Of a stretch of DNA of 64,000 nt, positions 12,105 through 21,881 are shown one piece after another (within the stretch, counting starts at the first letter, position 1; each line of letters opens with the position of its first letter). A program made the translations under genes and the position numbers. The notes beneath the pieces are model-generated. The model searched no databases. It saw only the letters and a list, made by a program, of their open reading frames with translations, and was not told the DNA's origin. Origin of the DNA: Prunus persica (Eukaryota > Streptophyta > Magnoliopsida > Rosales > Rosaceae); NCBI RefSeq assembly GCF_000346465.2, contig NC_034010.1, forward strand, positions 1,401,415 through 1,465,414, written 5' to 3'.

Positions 12105-12855
12105 GTGCGCAAGCCTTATCCCATTAACTGCAAGTAAACCTACCATTGGGAACAAACTTACAGTTTTCTTAAACCAAATTGTTTCTTTTGCTTTCTTTGT
12201 TAACCGAGACCAAGTTTTAGTGCTCAAAGTTCCTGCCATGTTCCACAATGAAAATTAACTCACAGTTTAATTTGCAAGATGTAGTTACCCGTTTTGTATA
12301 TTCCAGTATTTATTTGGTTTATAATTAGATGCTTTGTACTTTTTGTGTGTGTGTTTGGTGTGGGGTTAGAGATCTGAAGAATCCATGGGGAATCAGCAGA
12401 ACAACATCGTCGGCAACAATACAGAGGTTTGGTTTTTTTCTTCACTTAACTTGGATTATTATTAATTTTTTTTGGCAAAGCTTCACTCGGATTTTGGTCA
12501 TCCTGGTAGATGAGTTTTGTATTTTATTTTTTAAACGTAATTTTACTTTTCTTCTTTATGCAATTACAGTTTTTTTATAGATCTTTTTGTACTCCGTAGA
12601 AAAAAGTTTCTTGGTACACATAGGAGTGTGCCCCTAGGGGGGCTGGTTATTATTTAGTTGTAGTTCAGCTTGCAGATGGAGTTAGAACGAGGTTACATAG
12701 TAGCTGAGGTAGAGCAAATAATCCAGCCATACTTTTTATATGCTAACTATCTTTGTATCTATCAGCTTTTTCTATGATAAGAGGATATTATCTCTTTGCA
12801 AGATTTGCCTCATGTATGGGCTTCAAAATTAACTTTCAATGAAAAAATTAAAAGA
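12105..12855 (+). repeat. exon-duplication unit, copy 3
   Basis: It has the same order of landmarks as copies 1 and 2: GCCTTATCCCATTAACTGCA, CCAAATTGTTTCTTTTGCTT, CACAGTTTAATTTGCAAG, exon B3, TTGGTCATCCTGGTAGA, TTTAGTTGTAGTTCAGCTTG, GAGGTTACATAGTAG. The unit ends where the small gypsy element begins at 12864. Confidence 0.75.
12372..12426 (+). CDS. short duplicated exon B3
   Basis: The exon is 55 bases ending GAG|GTTTGG; the open frame reads SEESMGNQQNNIVGNNTE after one leading base. The internal ATG (TCCATGG) would give 14 residues before the terminal exon. As for B2, the alternative acceptor TTAG|AG two bases upstream makes a symmetric 57-base exon. The three versions keep S-[KE]-E-[AS] at the start and T-E at the end while the middle varies. 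This suggests interchangeable or successive N-terminal cassettes. Confidence 0.5.
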
Positions 12856-12863
12856 TTAGTTAG

Positions 12864-13234
12864 TGATGCAGGGCAGAGGCTATAAGCTGCTGTCCAGCGA
12901 CCCAAACATACCAAAAATACAGAGAATAGAAGGATTAGCAGTAGAATCGAAGTTGGAACGAAGATAATTGAGTTCTAGGGCAAAATCCCAATAGAAACTC
13001 TATAGACTAATGTCTGAAATTATATTCATCAACAAAAACTAAATACAAGAGTCCCTTAATAGCCTATTTATACTAGAATATAGAAAACCTAATTGACATA
13101 GGAAATTAAACCAAATCCTAGTAAGAATAGGAAAACAAGTAAAGTAACTAATAATTTAAAGTAAATAGAACCCTTGCCCAATTGAGTCACAGGCCTAAGT
13201 AATCTTAGAGAGCTTTGTTGATGCTCCTGCATCA
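12864..13234 (-). repeat. 3' LTR of the short gypsy derivative
   Basis: 371 bp; on the + strand it runs from TGATGCAGGGCAG to GCTCCTGCATCA. It is highly similar to 14264-14653, which carries a small insertion (ACCTAAACAGGAAATTAAA region) and a few point changes. Confidence 0.9.
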
Positions 13235-13333
13235 AACTCCCCAGGTTGGAAGAGACTCGTCCTCGAGTCTAAGCTGTTATCAACTAAGACTCCATGAGAA
13301 ACTTGAAACTGAGTTCGTCCTTTCCACACAGAG

Positions 13334-14237
13334 CTATTTTGGATATACTCCATGAGAAGCTTGAAACTGAATTCTTCCTTTCCAAACAAAGAGATATTTT
13401 GAATATCGAACCACTCTTGAATACTTATGTTTATTTTCTTGCATCAATTCCACCGGATTGGGAAGAATTCGTCCTCGAATTCCAACCTTTTGCTGAAAAC
13501 TGTCCAAGCACAATTTCCACTTGCACAAAGTGTCTATAGAACTTTGGCCTTGAAATTGAACCTTCCCACTCCAAAGAAATAGATACTTAGAATATTTGAT
13601 CTTTTTGGACCAATTCCAGTTATCTTTAGTAAACAATCTTGCAGCCCAAAAAACCTTTAATCCAAAAGATAGTAGATTGACTAGATCAATGAAGCTCTTG
13701 GCAATCTGCAAATTAAAAGCATCAACCCCAAGAAAATCAACATACTCAGAATTATCAGTTTCTAAACCATCCACTTGGTCTAAAAATTTTAGTGTTTCTT
13801 TATCATCTTCAAAGATGCCTTCAAGAGCCCCTTGCTTCAACAAATTTTCAGATGATACTCTCTTTACTCTCACTAAATACTTTAACAAAAAATTTCTCCA
13901 CCCCAAAACAAATTTCACAATCGTCTTCTAGGGAACTAACAGAAGAATTAGAGCGAACCGCTCCTTCCAATCCGCCTCTATCACCATCATCATGGTTTCC
14001 AGCTTCGTAAAAGGGTTTTACCTTTTCTTCAAAGTCATCCTTACGACCACGTATGTCTAAGGGTTTGCGGTTGCATTCCGGAATCTCCATATAGGCATCC
14101 GTGCATTCCTGTTGTTGGAGGGCTTGCACCACTCTCGACAACTCTTCCATCATACACCACACCTCAGCCATCTCTATTTGTTGGGCTTGGTTCCCTCGTC
14201 CATAACCTCGAGCACGTCCGACCATGGTGTGAAACAA
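13334..14237 (-). pseudogene. gag-like remnant plus repeat-containing frame of the short gypsy derivative
   Basis: The - strand frame starting at 14237 reads MFHTMVGRARGYGRGNQAQ, then an acidic region. A second frame (13918-13334, 194 residues, uninterrupted) overlaps it and carries a repeated motif: YSKYLFLWSGKVQFQ, YSKYLFVWKGRIQFQASHGV, and in the next frame VWKGRTQFQVSHGV. There is no zinc knuckle and no capsid domain that I recognise. This is a remnant of gag and of the pol tail joined by a large deletion. The repeat is visible at DNA level at about 13290-13400. Confidence 0.55.
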
Positions 14238-14247
14238 GGATTAACCT

Positions 14248-14262
14248 GGCTCTGATGCCAAT
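14248..14262 (-). other. primer-binding site of the short gypsy derivative
   Basis: The - strand reads TTGGCATCAGAGCC just inside the 5' LTR. This is the initiator tRNA-Met complement (normally TGGTATCAGAGC) with one change. It fixes the element as - strand and the right-hand LTR as the 5' LTR. Confidence 0.8.
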
Positions 14263-14263
14263 T

Positions 14264-14653
14264 TGATGGAGGGCAGCAGCTATAAGCTGCTGTCCAGCGA
14301 CCCAAACATACCCATAATACAGAGAATAGAAGGATAAAGCAGTAGAATCGAAGTTGGTACGAAGATAATTGAGTTCTAGGGAAAAATCCCAATAGAAACT
14401 CTATAGACTAATGTCTGAAATTATATTCCTCAACAAAAACTAAATACAAGAGTCCCTTAATAGCCTATTATACTAGAATATATAAAACCTAATTGACATA
14501 GGAAATTAAAAACCTAAACAGGAAATTAAACCAAATCCTGGTAAGAATGGGAAAACAAGTAAAGTAATTAATAATTTAAAGTAAATAGAACCTAGCCCAA
14601 TTGAGTCACAGGCCTAAGTAATCTTAGAGAGCTTTGTAGATGCTCCTGCATCA
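14264..14653 (-). repeat. 5' LTR of the short gypsy derivative
   Basis: 390 bp; begins TGATGGAGGGCAG and ends CTGCATCA on the + strand, followed by the target duplication GTTAG. Confidence 0.9.
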
Positions 14654-14751
14654 GTTAGGTGTGAAAGACGCATAAATGCAAAGACACATTAAACAGTAAC
14701 AGATACTTATAAAAACTAAAAAGATACAGTAATTCTAAAACAAATGAACTG

Positions 14752-15230
14752 TGATGCAAGAGCATCTACAAGGATTTTCCAAGACTAAGCAGGCTTGCTA
14801 TCCAGCTTGGCTTGGGTCGTAGCTAGTTAGTATTTTAATTGTTTTCTTATCTTATGTTTGTTTTGTTTAATTTCTTATGTGCTATGTTTTTTCCGTACAA
14901 TATTGCTTTGCTTCTATTCTTTTAAAGTATTCATGTGAGTTTTAAGTATTTTGAGGGATAGCCATTTAAGTAAATCAAGGGCTAGGATTCTAGGACTAGT
15001 GTATCCCAAGTATAAATACTGTTTGAAGAGGCTTTACATGAAGTTTTGTTTATCAGTTTATTCCAGAAAATCAGATTATCGAGTTTCTCTTGGACTCTTT
15101 GCCCTAGAACTCAATTGTCTTCATTCCAACTTCGGTACTATTGCTTTATCTGTCAATTTTTCTGTTCATTGTTTTGAATCATTTGTAATGTTACAGCGAT
15201 TGGACATCAGCTTTACACTTCTGCCCTGCA
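14752..15230 (+). mobile_element. solo LTR related to the adjacent gypsy derivative, opposite orientation
   Basis: It starts TGATGCAAGAGCATCTACAA and ends TTCTGCCCTGCA, which are the reverse complements of the ends of the 12864-14653 LTRs. A TATA-like GTATAAATACTG lies at about 15009-15022 and the transcribed part ends in T-rich sequence. It is diverged and about 100 bp longer than the neighbour's LTRs. I see no clean target duplication, so it may be an older solo LTR. Confidence 0.6.
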
Positions 15231-15335
15231 TGTTAATTAGAATGAATAAACCATGCATAAATCCATAGTTTGTTTAAACATTGGATTACAATTTAGATAA
15301 GTGTCCATCTACAAAAATGAAGAGCTCCTATGAGG

Positions 15336-15954
15336 TTCAAACAATGAGGAACAACCATCTAGATTCATACAATAGTCATACCAAATCATGTAACCCAAGC
15401 AGTTTGTAAGCCACGTTTGAACATGGTGCACATAGGTCTCTCTTGAGCTCCCTATTGTCCTCCCATATATGGGATAGTTAGGATTAACCAACTAGTAGGT
15501 CCATAATCTTTTTTATCATCTTGAGCTCCATAACTAGTTCCACTATAATCAGACATGACATAACCATAGCCATCATAAGATTCACTTGAGTTAGTACTAG
15601 GTCTAGTTCATATGCTCATAGATCCAAAACTGATTGCCATGTCCTCTTCAGATGGATTGGAGGTATGTGGGCAGTGGATTGTGCATAGATTCTTCATATT
15701 AATAAATTATAGGGTTCTGGACAAGGATTAGCTATTTTTGGGTTTCAATTTGCTTCAATTGTCTTCAAAACTTCTAAATTTTTTTTGGGTTCTGTTATGG
15801 GTATCTAGAAATATCGGGGATATATCGTCGATACAGGGGAAGATATGGCCTTACCCCCCAATATTGGTGTCGACAGTTGAAAATACCGATATATTGGCAG
15901 ATATATCGGTGTATCGGCCGATATATCGGTGTATCGGCCGATATTTCAATCCTT
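15336..15954 (-). repeat. inverted-repeat arm 2 (partner 7709-8321)
   Basis: The reverse complement matches arm 1 from CCTCATTGTTTGAAC through WVNPNYPIYGRTIGSSRETY to the GATATATCGG-rich end and ATATTTCAATCCTTG. The middle frame carries stops and indels relative to arm 1. It contains a short tandem repeat (ATATATCGGTGTATCGGCCG, twice) absent from arm 1. Confidence 0.7.
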
Positions 15955-16675
15955 GGTTGAGTCTGATTGGAGGGACTGATCTAAGCATGTTTCCCTCTGC
16001 TATGTTTGTCGTACAATGCTCTTCTAAAGTGGGTGTTCAAGTGTAATTGGCTCTCAGCCCTCTTATATTACTTGAATAGCTTATGCTAATAGTGTGCATT
16101 GCATTATGTTTAAAGAAGCATTATATTTGCTAATTAATTAGTTTCTGTCCATACTAGATATAGATGAGAGAGATTGTGGTACACTTTTAGGTTGTGATTC
16201 TTGCATGAAGTGGGGAGTAGATTCAAAGTAGTCGTGAGGCTATCAGTAGGTATTTCTAATTCTGTTTTATGTTAAGATGTTACAAAGCTATCTTTTGAAG
16301 GTGTCGAACCCTTACCTAACACTTGCACTGATAAGAGATGAAAATGGTTTAAGGTAATCTCATATTAAACTAAGTTTGATTAATATACGTTTATTTATAA
16401 TGAGCCTGATGCCTAGTGTTTATATATTTTGTCCAAATTTAGTTTAATTGCCCCTCTTTGCACTCTTTAACTTTGCCAAAGTAGAGGCTGCTAACTAATA
16501 ACTTTGCCAGTCACCAGAAGCTGTTTCAGAAGTAAATGTTTTATTTTATTTTATTTATATCCATGGAAAAGCTTGCTCGGACACTATTTGTGGTTGTGTG
16601 GTTTTAGTTCCTTGGTCTTAACATAACATGGCCATCGTTTTTTATTTTTTATATAATTGTTTTCTGTTTAAATAG
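15955..16675 (+). other. last intron of the small gene, nothing else seen
   Basis: T-rich DNA without element ends, finishing in a poly-pyrimidine run and the acceptor TTAAATAG|ATG at 16675/16676. It is consistent with the 3' part of a long plant intron. Confidence 0.4.
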
Positions 16676-16876
16676 ATGTCTATGGAGTCTGATGATCAGC
16701 GTAACTGGCCTGATATTGAGGACAGCTGTAAGATACAATCGATATCAAGCGGTGAAGGATCACCTGAAGTTTACTTTTACCCACGCAACGGGTCACCTCC
16801 TAAGACTAAGATGTCAGGACCCAAGCAGTTTCTGCAAAAGGCATGGAAATGGTTTCCAGGAAAAGGAAGAAAGTAA
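16676..16876 (+). CDS. terminal exon of small unknown protein
   Basis: The acceptor AAATAG is followed directly by an open frame of 66 codons from ATG (MSMESDDQRNWPDIEDSC...) to TAA. The first half is acidic and Ser/Asp-rich. Then comes SSGEGSPEVYFYPRNGSPP, and the C-terminus GPKQFLQKAWKWFPGKGRK is strongly basic with three Trp/Phe positions, compatible with an amphipathic membrane- or nucleic-acid-binding tail. Entry is in phase 0, the same phase in which the three upstream short exons exit, so each can be spliced to it. Predicted products are about 66-80 residues. I do not recognise the family. An upstream coding exon that I missed is possible. Confidence 0.6.
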   Translation: MSMESDDQRNWPDIEDSCKIQSISSGEGSPEVYFYPRNGSPPKTKMSGPKQFLQKAWKWFPGKGRK

Positions 16877-17240
16877 CTTCAGCTAGCTGTTCTTTCCTTC
16901 TTTTTGTTTTTCCAAATTTTGAAATCCCGTTGACAACATTGCATTGTTGTAAGATGGTTTCGATAGCTTTATTTTTCTTCTGGAATAGTTTCCACATTTA
17001 TGGTTCCTAAAAGGCCCCTTTGTTTAGTATCTCTTGTGGAGTATGGGCCCCCCTTTTGCCAGTTTTGTTCCAACTGAAGAACTCAGGGCTGTTTCTATGG
17101 TCCCCTTTGCGATTCTTCAGGATCGAATTATTTGGCCTTGGAGGCTGGTGGTTTGGGTATCAAAATATGGAAGATGGTGAGGTCTTCTGGTGTGCTTTTG
17201 TGCAAGTGGATAAAGGGAGAGAAACCAGAGGAGTTTTATT
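16877..17240 (+). other. 3' UTR and downstream flank
   Basis: T-rich sequence after the stop with TTTATTTTTC near 16967; no certain polyadenylation signal. From about 17020 the DNA has weakly protein-like frames (LEAGGLGIKIWKMVRSSG) that resemble the zf-RVT region of a LINE, perhaps a very short LINE fragment at 17085-17240. Confidence 0.35.
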
Positions 17241-17241
17241 T

Positions 17242-17370
17242 TAAGGCAAAACGTCATTTTTGGTCAATGTGGTTTATCACTTTTATTGCTAAGGTCTGTG
17301 GTTTCAATTTAGTCATTTTTGTACATGTGATTTTAATTTGAAGCAATTCAAGGATAATTTTCCATTTCTG
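17242..17370 (+). repeat. GGCAAAACGTCAYTTTTGG repeat, copy 1
   Basis: It shares AAGGCAAAACGTCA-TTTTGGTC-ATGTGGTTT and AAGCAATTCAAGGA with 18455-18545 in direct orientation. These edge-like sequences flank the foldback repeat between them. Confidence 0.5.
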
Positions 17371-17394
17371 TCAAATTTTTTTAACTGAAGGTTA

Positions 17395-18030
17395 TTTTTT
17401 GAGGGGCAGTTCAATCTAAAAATTATTTAAAAAATAAATATAAATGTTAAAAAAAATTTGGTTTCAAAATAAAATAAAACATCTATGACCCCTTCTCCTC
17501 CCAACCCCAGCCCCAACCAACAGTCCCTAGCCAGCCACCACCTCCCTATAACCCAACTTAAATTAGTTTCAAAATAAAATAAAATAAAACATTATTTATC
17601 GGTTGCTATCGACACAAGGGTGTTGGGAAAGAATGAGAGTGGCACCTCCATCACCATGAGAGAGTTGTGTTTGACTAATTTATTTTAGAAATAATTTTAA
17701 GGCCCCTTGAAAATTAATCATTGATGCTTGCAAGTGCAAATGGGAAATTAAACACTCTTTATGTTGAGGAAGAATAAAGAATAATTACACTAACCCTTCC
17801 TCTTTGCCTGCAAATGCCAATTATAGGGAGGTGGTTACAGGGAGGTGGTGGCTGGTTGGGGTTGGGTGGGTACTGTTTGTGTGGGTTGGGGTTGGGAGAT
17901 TAAGGGGGAGGGAGATGTTTTATTTTAATTTTAAATTTTAAAGTTAAATTTGTATGGTTTATTTTTAAACGAAAATACTTTTTAATAATTTGTGGATTGA
18001 ATTGCACCTCCACAAATAACAAAAGTTACT
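17395..18030. repeat. foldback (long inverted repeat) element
   Basis: The left arm (about 17395-17600: CAGTTCAATCTAAAAATTATTT, AAAATAAAACATCTATG, CTCCCAACCCCAGCCCCAACC, AGCCACCACCTCCCTATAA) is the imperfect reverse complement of the right arm (about 17820-18015: TATAGGGAGGTGGTGGCTGG, GGTTGGGGTTGGGAG, ATGTTTTATTTTAATTTT, ATTTGTGGATTGAATTG). The spacer is about 200 bp and there is no coding capacity. It is probably a non-autonomous DNA element. Precise ends are not visible. Confidence 0.6.
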
Positions 18031-18454
18031 AAAAAAAAATAAAAATAAAAAATTGAAATTGAGAATTGTGCCATATCCATTGAGTATAAGTAATAGTAAT
18101 ACTCCGTTTATGTTAATTAACGGATTAAACGATGAAGGGGAATAAGTTTTAGTCATTAGCCTCTTATGAATAGTTCCCATTTTTCTTCCAAGTTGGACAA
18201 CATATCTATATTATGCATTGAATGCACATGAAATGTAGGCATTTTACTAGTCTAGTCCTCCTTATGAAACAAGCCGTATATGTAAATTAAAAAACCATTT
18301 CCTTCCATCAAAGACGAAAAGGTGTAGAGTTTCTATAGCCATCCTAGCACACGTTTTGGTTAAAAACAAAACAAAACAAAAACCAATAATCCTAAATGCC
18401 ATTAAAAAAAGAGGAAAAGATAACTCTCCTAAACGGTTATCACAATCAGCAATT

Positions 18455-18560
18455 AAAATAAGGCAAAACGTCACTTTTGGTCCATGTGGTTTCAATTTGT
18501 TGATTTTAACCCCTATGGTTTCAATTTCAAGCAATTCAAGGAGGGCACATGGTGACTTTT
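18455..18560 (+). repeat. GGCAAAACGTCACTTTTGG repeat, copy 2
   Basis: Direct copy of the motif at 17242, including ATGTGGTTTCAATTTG and CAATTTCAAGCAATTCAAGGA. Confidence 0.5.
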
Positions 18561-19004
18561 AACCAAAATGAAAGTATCATATTTGAAATTGAAGTCCTTG
18601 AAGTCTGAGAATAAATCTAGTAGAATATGCTTTATATAACTAAAAGATGGATGTCCCAATCGACGTTGCCACATCTAGATTTGTCGTTGTTTCCTATCAG
18701 AGACTGTTGACCATGTAGTCATCCACATAATATAGTCCCCCCTCTCTTAGTACCATGACCAATTATCTCATTAGTGTGAATATCCTGAAGAAAACAACAA
18801 CTCGAGTAGACTAGTACACAACAATTCAATTGTTCAATAACCTGACCAACTCACATCAATGTATTGGATAGAGATGAAACAAGTAATATATTAGATAATG
18901 AGAGAGAGGATGAGATAAAAACAGTGGTAGCCCATGTCACAGGATAAGTGACTTCATAGGCGTTAGCAATATTAGTTCGTCTAGGTTGGGACGTACTCAG
19001 AAAA

Positions 19005-19315
19005 TCATCAGGATCAGATGTCATATGATCAGTTGCGCTAGAATCAATTATCTAGCCCGTGGAATCACTCTTATATGAAATATGGAATAAAAAATTAGAA
19101 TTGCTTTTTGCAACATCAAGTCGTTTTTGGTCTTTGAATTCATCCCACCATTTTGGGTAGCCATTCAATTTGAAACAAGTCTCATGAGTGTATCTCAGAT
19201 CGCCACAGTATGTGCAATCTCCTCTATCTGTCTGGATCTTTGTTCGGGAAGTCATAATCTGTGTAGTTGAAGATTCATATGATATAGTGTGAGTCGGAAT
19301 CAATGTCTGGATCAT
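19005..19315 (-). pseudogene. copia gag zinc knuckle and protease start
   Basis: The frame from 19315 down reads CTYCGDLRYTHETCFKLNGY (the CX2C...H...C knuckle followed by GYPKWW, typical of copia gag). A stop at about 19052 then separates it from LIIDSSATDHMTSDPDDF, where the protease motif is normally D-S-G-A; the Gly is Ser here. It acts, if at all, in virus-like particle assembly. This copy is dead. Confidence 0.8.
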
Positions 19316-19319
19316 TTGA

Positions 19320-19735
19320 GTCTGTGTCAGAATATGAGTGAAGGTTTGAGTTAGGATATGGATCTGAGTCTAATTCGAGGTCTGGGTCGGTATCTGGATT
19401 TGAATTTGAGTCAGAGTCAATATTTGGCTCTGAATATGAGTCTAGGTTAGTATATGGGTCGGAATCTAAGTCAGGATTTAGGTCTGAGTCTAGATCCGAG
19501 TCGGGGTCAGTATCAAGATCTTCAAAATCTGGGTCATTTGGGTTGTTAATTTTTCATGGTTTTGGGTCGGGATATGGGTTCGGTTCTTAAAAAACTAGGT
19601 CATCTGGGTCGTAAATTCTTCTAGATTCTTGGTCAGGGTCAGGGTTTGGATCTTTAAAAATTAGGTCATCTGGGTTGTCAATTTTTCTAGGTTTGGGGTC
19701 TGGGTGGAAGAGGAATTGATGGGGTTACCTCCATG
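19320..19735 (-). repeat. degenerate hexamer repeat encoding Asp-Pro/Asp-Ser runs
   Basis: About 415 bp of GGGTCN/GAGTCN-type hexamers (+ strand). On the - strand one frame reads repeated DPD, DSD, NPD, DPY units, for example PDTDPDLELDSDPYPNSN, with few stops. A larger unit (RKIDNPDDLIF, RRIYDPDDLVF, KINNPNDPDF) repeats three times at the upstream end. It occupies the place where the copia capsid domain should be. Confidence 0.7.
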
Positions 19736-19811
19736 TGGGATGATCGTATCTTGATCCCATATGGTGGCGTCGACGAGTGTTTGGTGAGGATTTAGCAGGA
19801 ATCCCAAGATT

Positions 19812-19826
19812 GCCGCTCTGATATCA
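19812..19826 (-). other. copia primer-binding site
   Basis: The - strand reads TGATATCAGAGCGGC directly after the LTR end TTAGCA; complementary to initiator tRNA-Met as in most plant copia elements. Confidence 0.8.
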
Positions 19827-20050
19827 TGCTAAGATATGAGAGAATATTGTTTGTGAGAATTTTCTGTGTAGTCTTCTCTTTGTATGATGCCATAATTATA
19901 ATACAAGAAAGCCTTGTAGGCCAAGGAAAATAATAACTCTTAAGTTTTCACAGTAGGAAGTCAGAAATAAAAGGAAATCAATTACAATTAATATGAGAAT
20001 CCTTGATGTGCATGGAAAGTCATATGTCATGCGTTAAAACATAATCAACA
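19827..20050 (-). repeat. copia 5' LTR, 224 bp
   Basis: On the - strand it starts TGTTGATTATG and ends CTCATATCTTAGCA. The size and ends are usual for small plant copia LTRs. No matching 3' LTR is found in the window. Confidence 0.75.
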
Positions 20051-20119
20051 TCCTAATGGGCTTGGGCTTAACTAATTTGGATTCTGAGCTTCATTCCATG
20101 AGATCTGCCATTACATTAA

Positions 20120-21881
20120 TAGAAAAAAAATGGAAATTCACTATTATGCCCAATATAGGGGCCTAAATTATATATATATAAATAAAATCATATATGAAAT
20201 GCACTTTAGAAACACAATCAAGCTCTCATTAGAAGGAAACATAATCAAATTCTTAAGAGTAAGGGATCCATATGGGATTTGGGTTGAGGGTGATGATCTC
20301 CCTCAGATTTTTATTAAGCCGTTCAAACTTAGATTCAAGGTTGATCAGGCCCCAAATCATCACTTGGTGACTGATTTTCTCCAAATAGTTGAGCTTTGTG
20401 TTACTAGCCAAGACAACGTTAACCATTTGGCTCATGTTTCAGATTTTGAACTGGATTATGCCATTAAATGTATTGGTCCTCTTAAAGCCCCTGGGTCGGA
20501 TAGGTTGCAAGCTGTCTTCTATCACAAATGCTAGGAAAACACTAAGCAAATGGTTAAAAACTTAGTCAATGAGTTTCTTTCCAATAATATTCCTTTACAG
20601 GATGTAAATCACACCAACATAGCTCTCATTCCTAAAGTTAATTCTCCTAAGACTGTTAATCATTATAGACCCATTTGTTTGTGTAATGTTTCGTATAAGA
20701 TCATCTCTAAAATCCTTGTTAATCAACTAAGACCTATTCTTTCGAAGTGTATTTCCAAAAACCGGGGAGCTTTTGCCCTTGGAAGATCAATTTTCGATAA
20801 CATTCTCATTGCTCATGAATTATTCCATGATTTCAAACGTAATAAAGGTACTCGGGGAGCTATGGCTATTAAACTTGACCTTGAGGAAGGCCTATGACCT
20901 TCTTGACTGGGGGTACATAAGAGGTTGCCTTGCACAATTTGGTTTCAATACTGCTTGGTGTGATCGAATCATGAATTGTATCTCTAGTACTTCTTTCTCC
21001 GTGCTTATTAACGGCTCTCCCTATGGCCATTTCAATGCTTCTAAGGGATCCCTATATTTTTATTCTATGTATGGAACCTTTTATTAGGCACTTTAATAAT
21101 CTTGCCAAGAATCCCAAATCTAATGTGGGTCTTCTATCTTCCCCTAGAGGTGACCGAATCTCTAACTTGGTTTTTGCTGATGACTGTCTTATTTTTGCTA
21201 GGGCAACTATTGTGGCTACTAGAAATGTCAACCTAGTATTAGAGAATTTTTCTAAAGTCTCAGGTCAGAAAATTAACTTCCACAAGTCCACAGTTTATTT
21301 TTCGGGTAATGTTCATTCCCAAGGTAGAGCTGCTTTAAGTAACCTTATGCAGATTCAACATAAGACCATTCTAGGTCGCAACCTTGGAATACACAATATT
21401 ATTTTTTGGAAAAATCCAACTAATGCCAAAATGATGATAGAAAGAATTCGATCCAAGTTTGCTGGTTGGAAGGCCCAAACGTTATCTAGAGCAGGTCGTC
21501 TAACCTTAATTAAGGCTAGTGTATTTGGAATCCCGAACCATACTCTTTCTTGATTTAAGTGCCCAAAAGAAGTATGTAAGGAAATGAATGCTTGTAGTAG
21601 GCCTTTTTTCTGGGAGAGTGGGATTAAGGTCCCCCTCAGTTTCTTGGAAAGATATCTGTTTGCCCAAAAGTCTAAGGGGTCTAGGGATTAGATCTGCTAC
21701 TCTCTTTAACAAAGCGGCTTTAGCAAAGTTAGGCTGGATATGTTTAACTAAGCCAGCCAATTGGTGGGTTCAGCTTATGGCTAAGAAGTACTTAGGAAAA
21801 GAATGTTTCCTTGCTATGACTAAAAGGACTTCTCATTTGTTAACTTGGAAGGCCATTGTAAAGCCAGGCCCTAACCTCTAA
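20120..21881 (+). mobile_element. LINE (L1-type) reverse-transcriptase fragment
   Basis: Frames in order: GPLKAPGSDRLQAVFYHKC (just before the reverse transcriptase), ALIPKVNSPKTVNHYRPICL, AFALGRSIFDNILIAHELFH, AIKLDL then a frameshift to RKAYDLLDW, LVFADDCLIFARA (catalytic FADD intact), VSGQKINFHKSTVYFS, LSRAGRLTLIKASVFGIPNH, then SWKDICLPKSLRGLGIR. At least four frameshifts or stops (about 20532, 20885, 21085, 21551) kill it. Both ends are missing; it stops abruptly at about 21881. Confidence 0.9.

Larger units (their letters stand above)
12864..14653 (-). mobile_element. short Ty3/gypsy derivative without pol, with 5-bp target duplication
   Basis: It has two LTRs (12864-13234 and 14264-14653), both TGATG...CTGCATCA on the + strand, flanked by the perfect target duplication GTTAG (12859-12863 and 14654-14658). 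A primer-binding site lies inside the right LTR and gag-like sequence reads on the - strand. There is no reverse transcriptase, RNase H or integrase; the frame runs from gag-like sequence almost directly to the short C-terminal motif SLFQPGEFDAGAS near the 3' LTR. It must have moved in trans. It sits in the intron between B3 and the terminal exon. Confidence 0.9.
18600..20050 (-). mobile_element. truncated Ty1/copia element (5' LTR, gag remnant, protease start)
   Basis: On the - strand, in order: LTR (20050-19827), tRNA-Met-type primer site (19826-19812), leader, a repetitive Asp-Pro region (19735-19320), a gag zinc knuckle, and the aspartic protease start with WIIDSSATDHMTSDP (about 19052-19008). 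Recognisable copia sequence stops at about 18600, before integrase. The 3' half is missing, and stops and frame changes are frequent. Confidence 0.8.

Noticed and set aside
19320..19735. Telomere-like or centromeric satellite
   Set aside because: The hexamers are GGGTCN-type and not TTTAGGG, and the array is short and sits in frame between copia leader and zinc knuckle.
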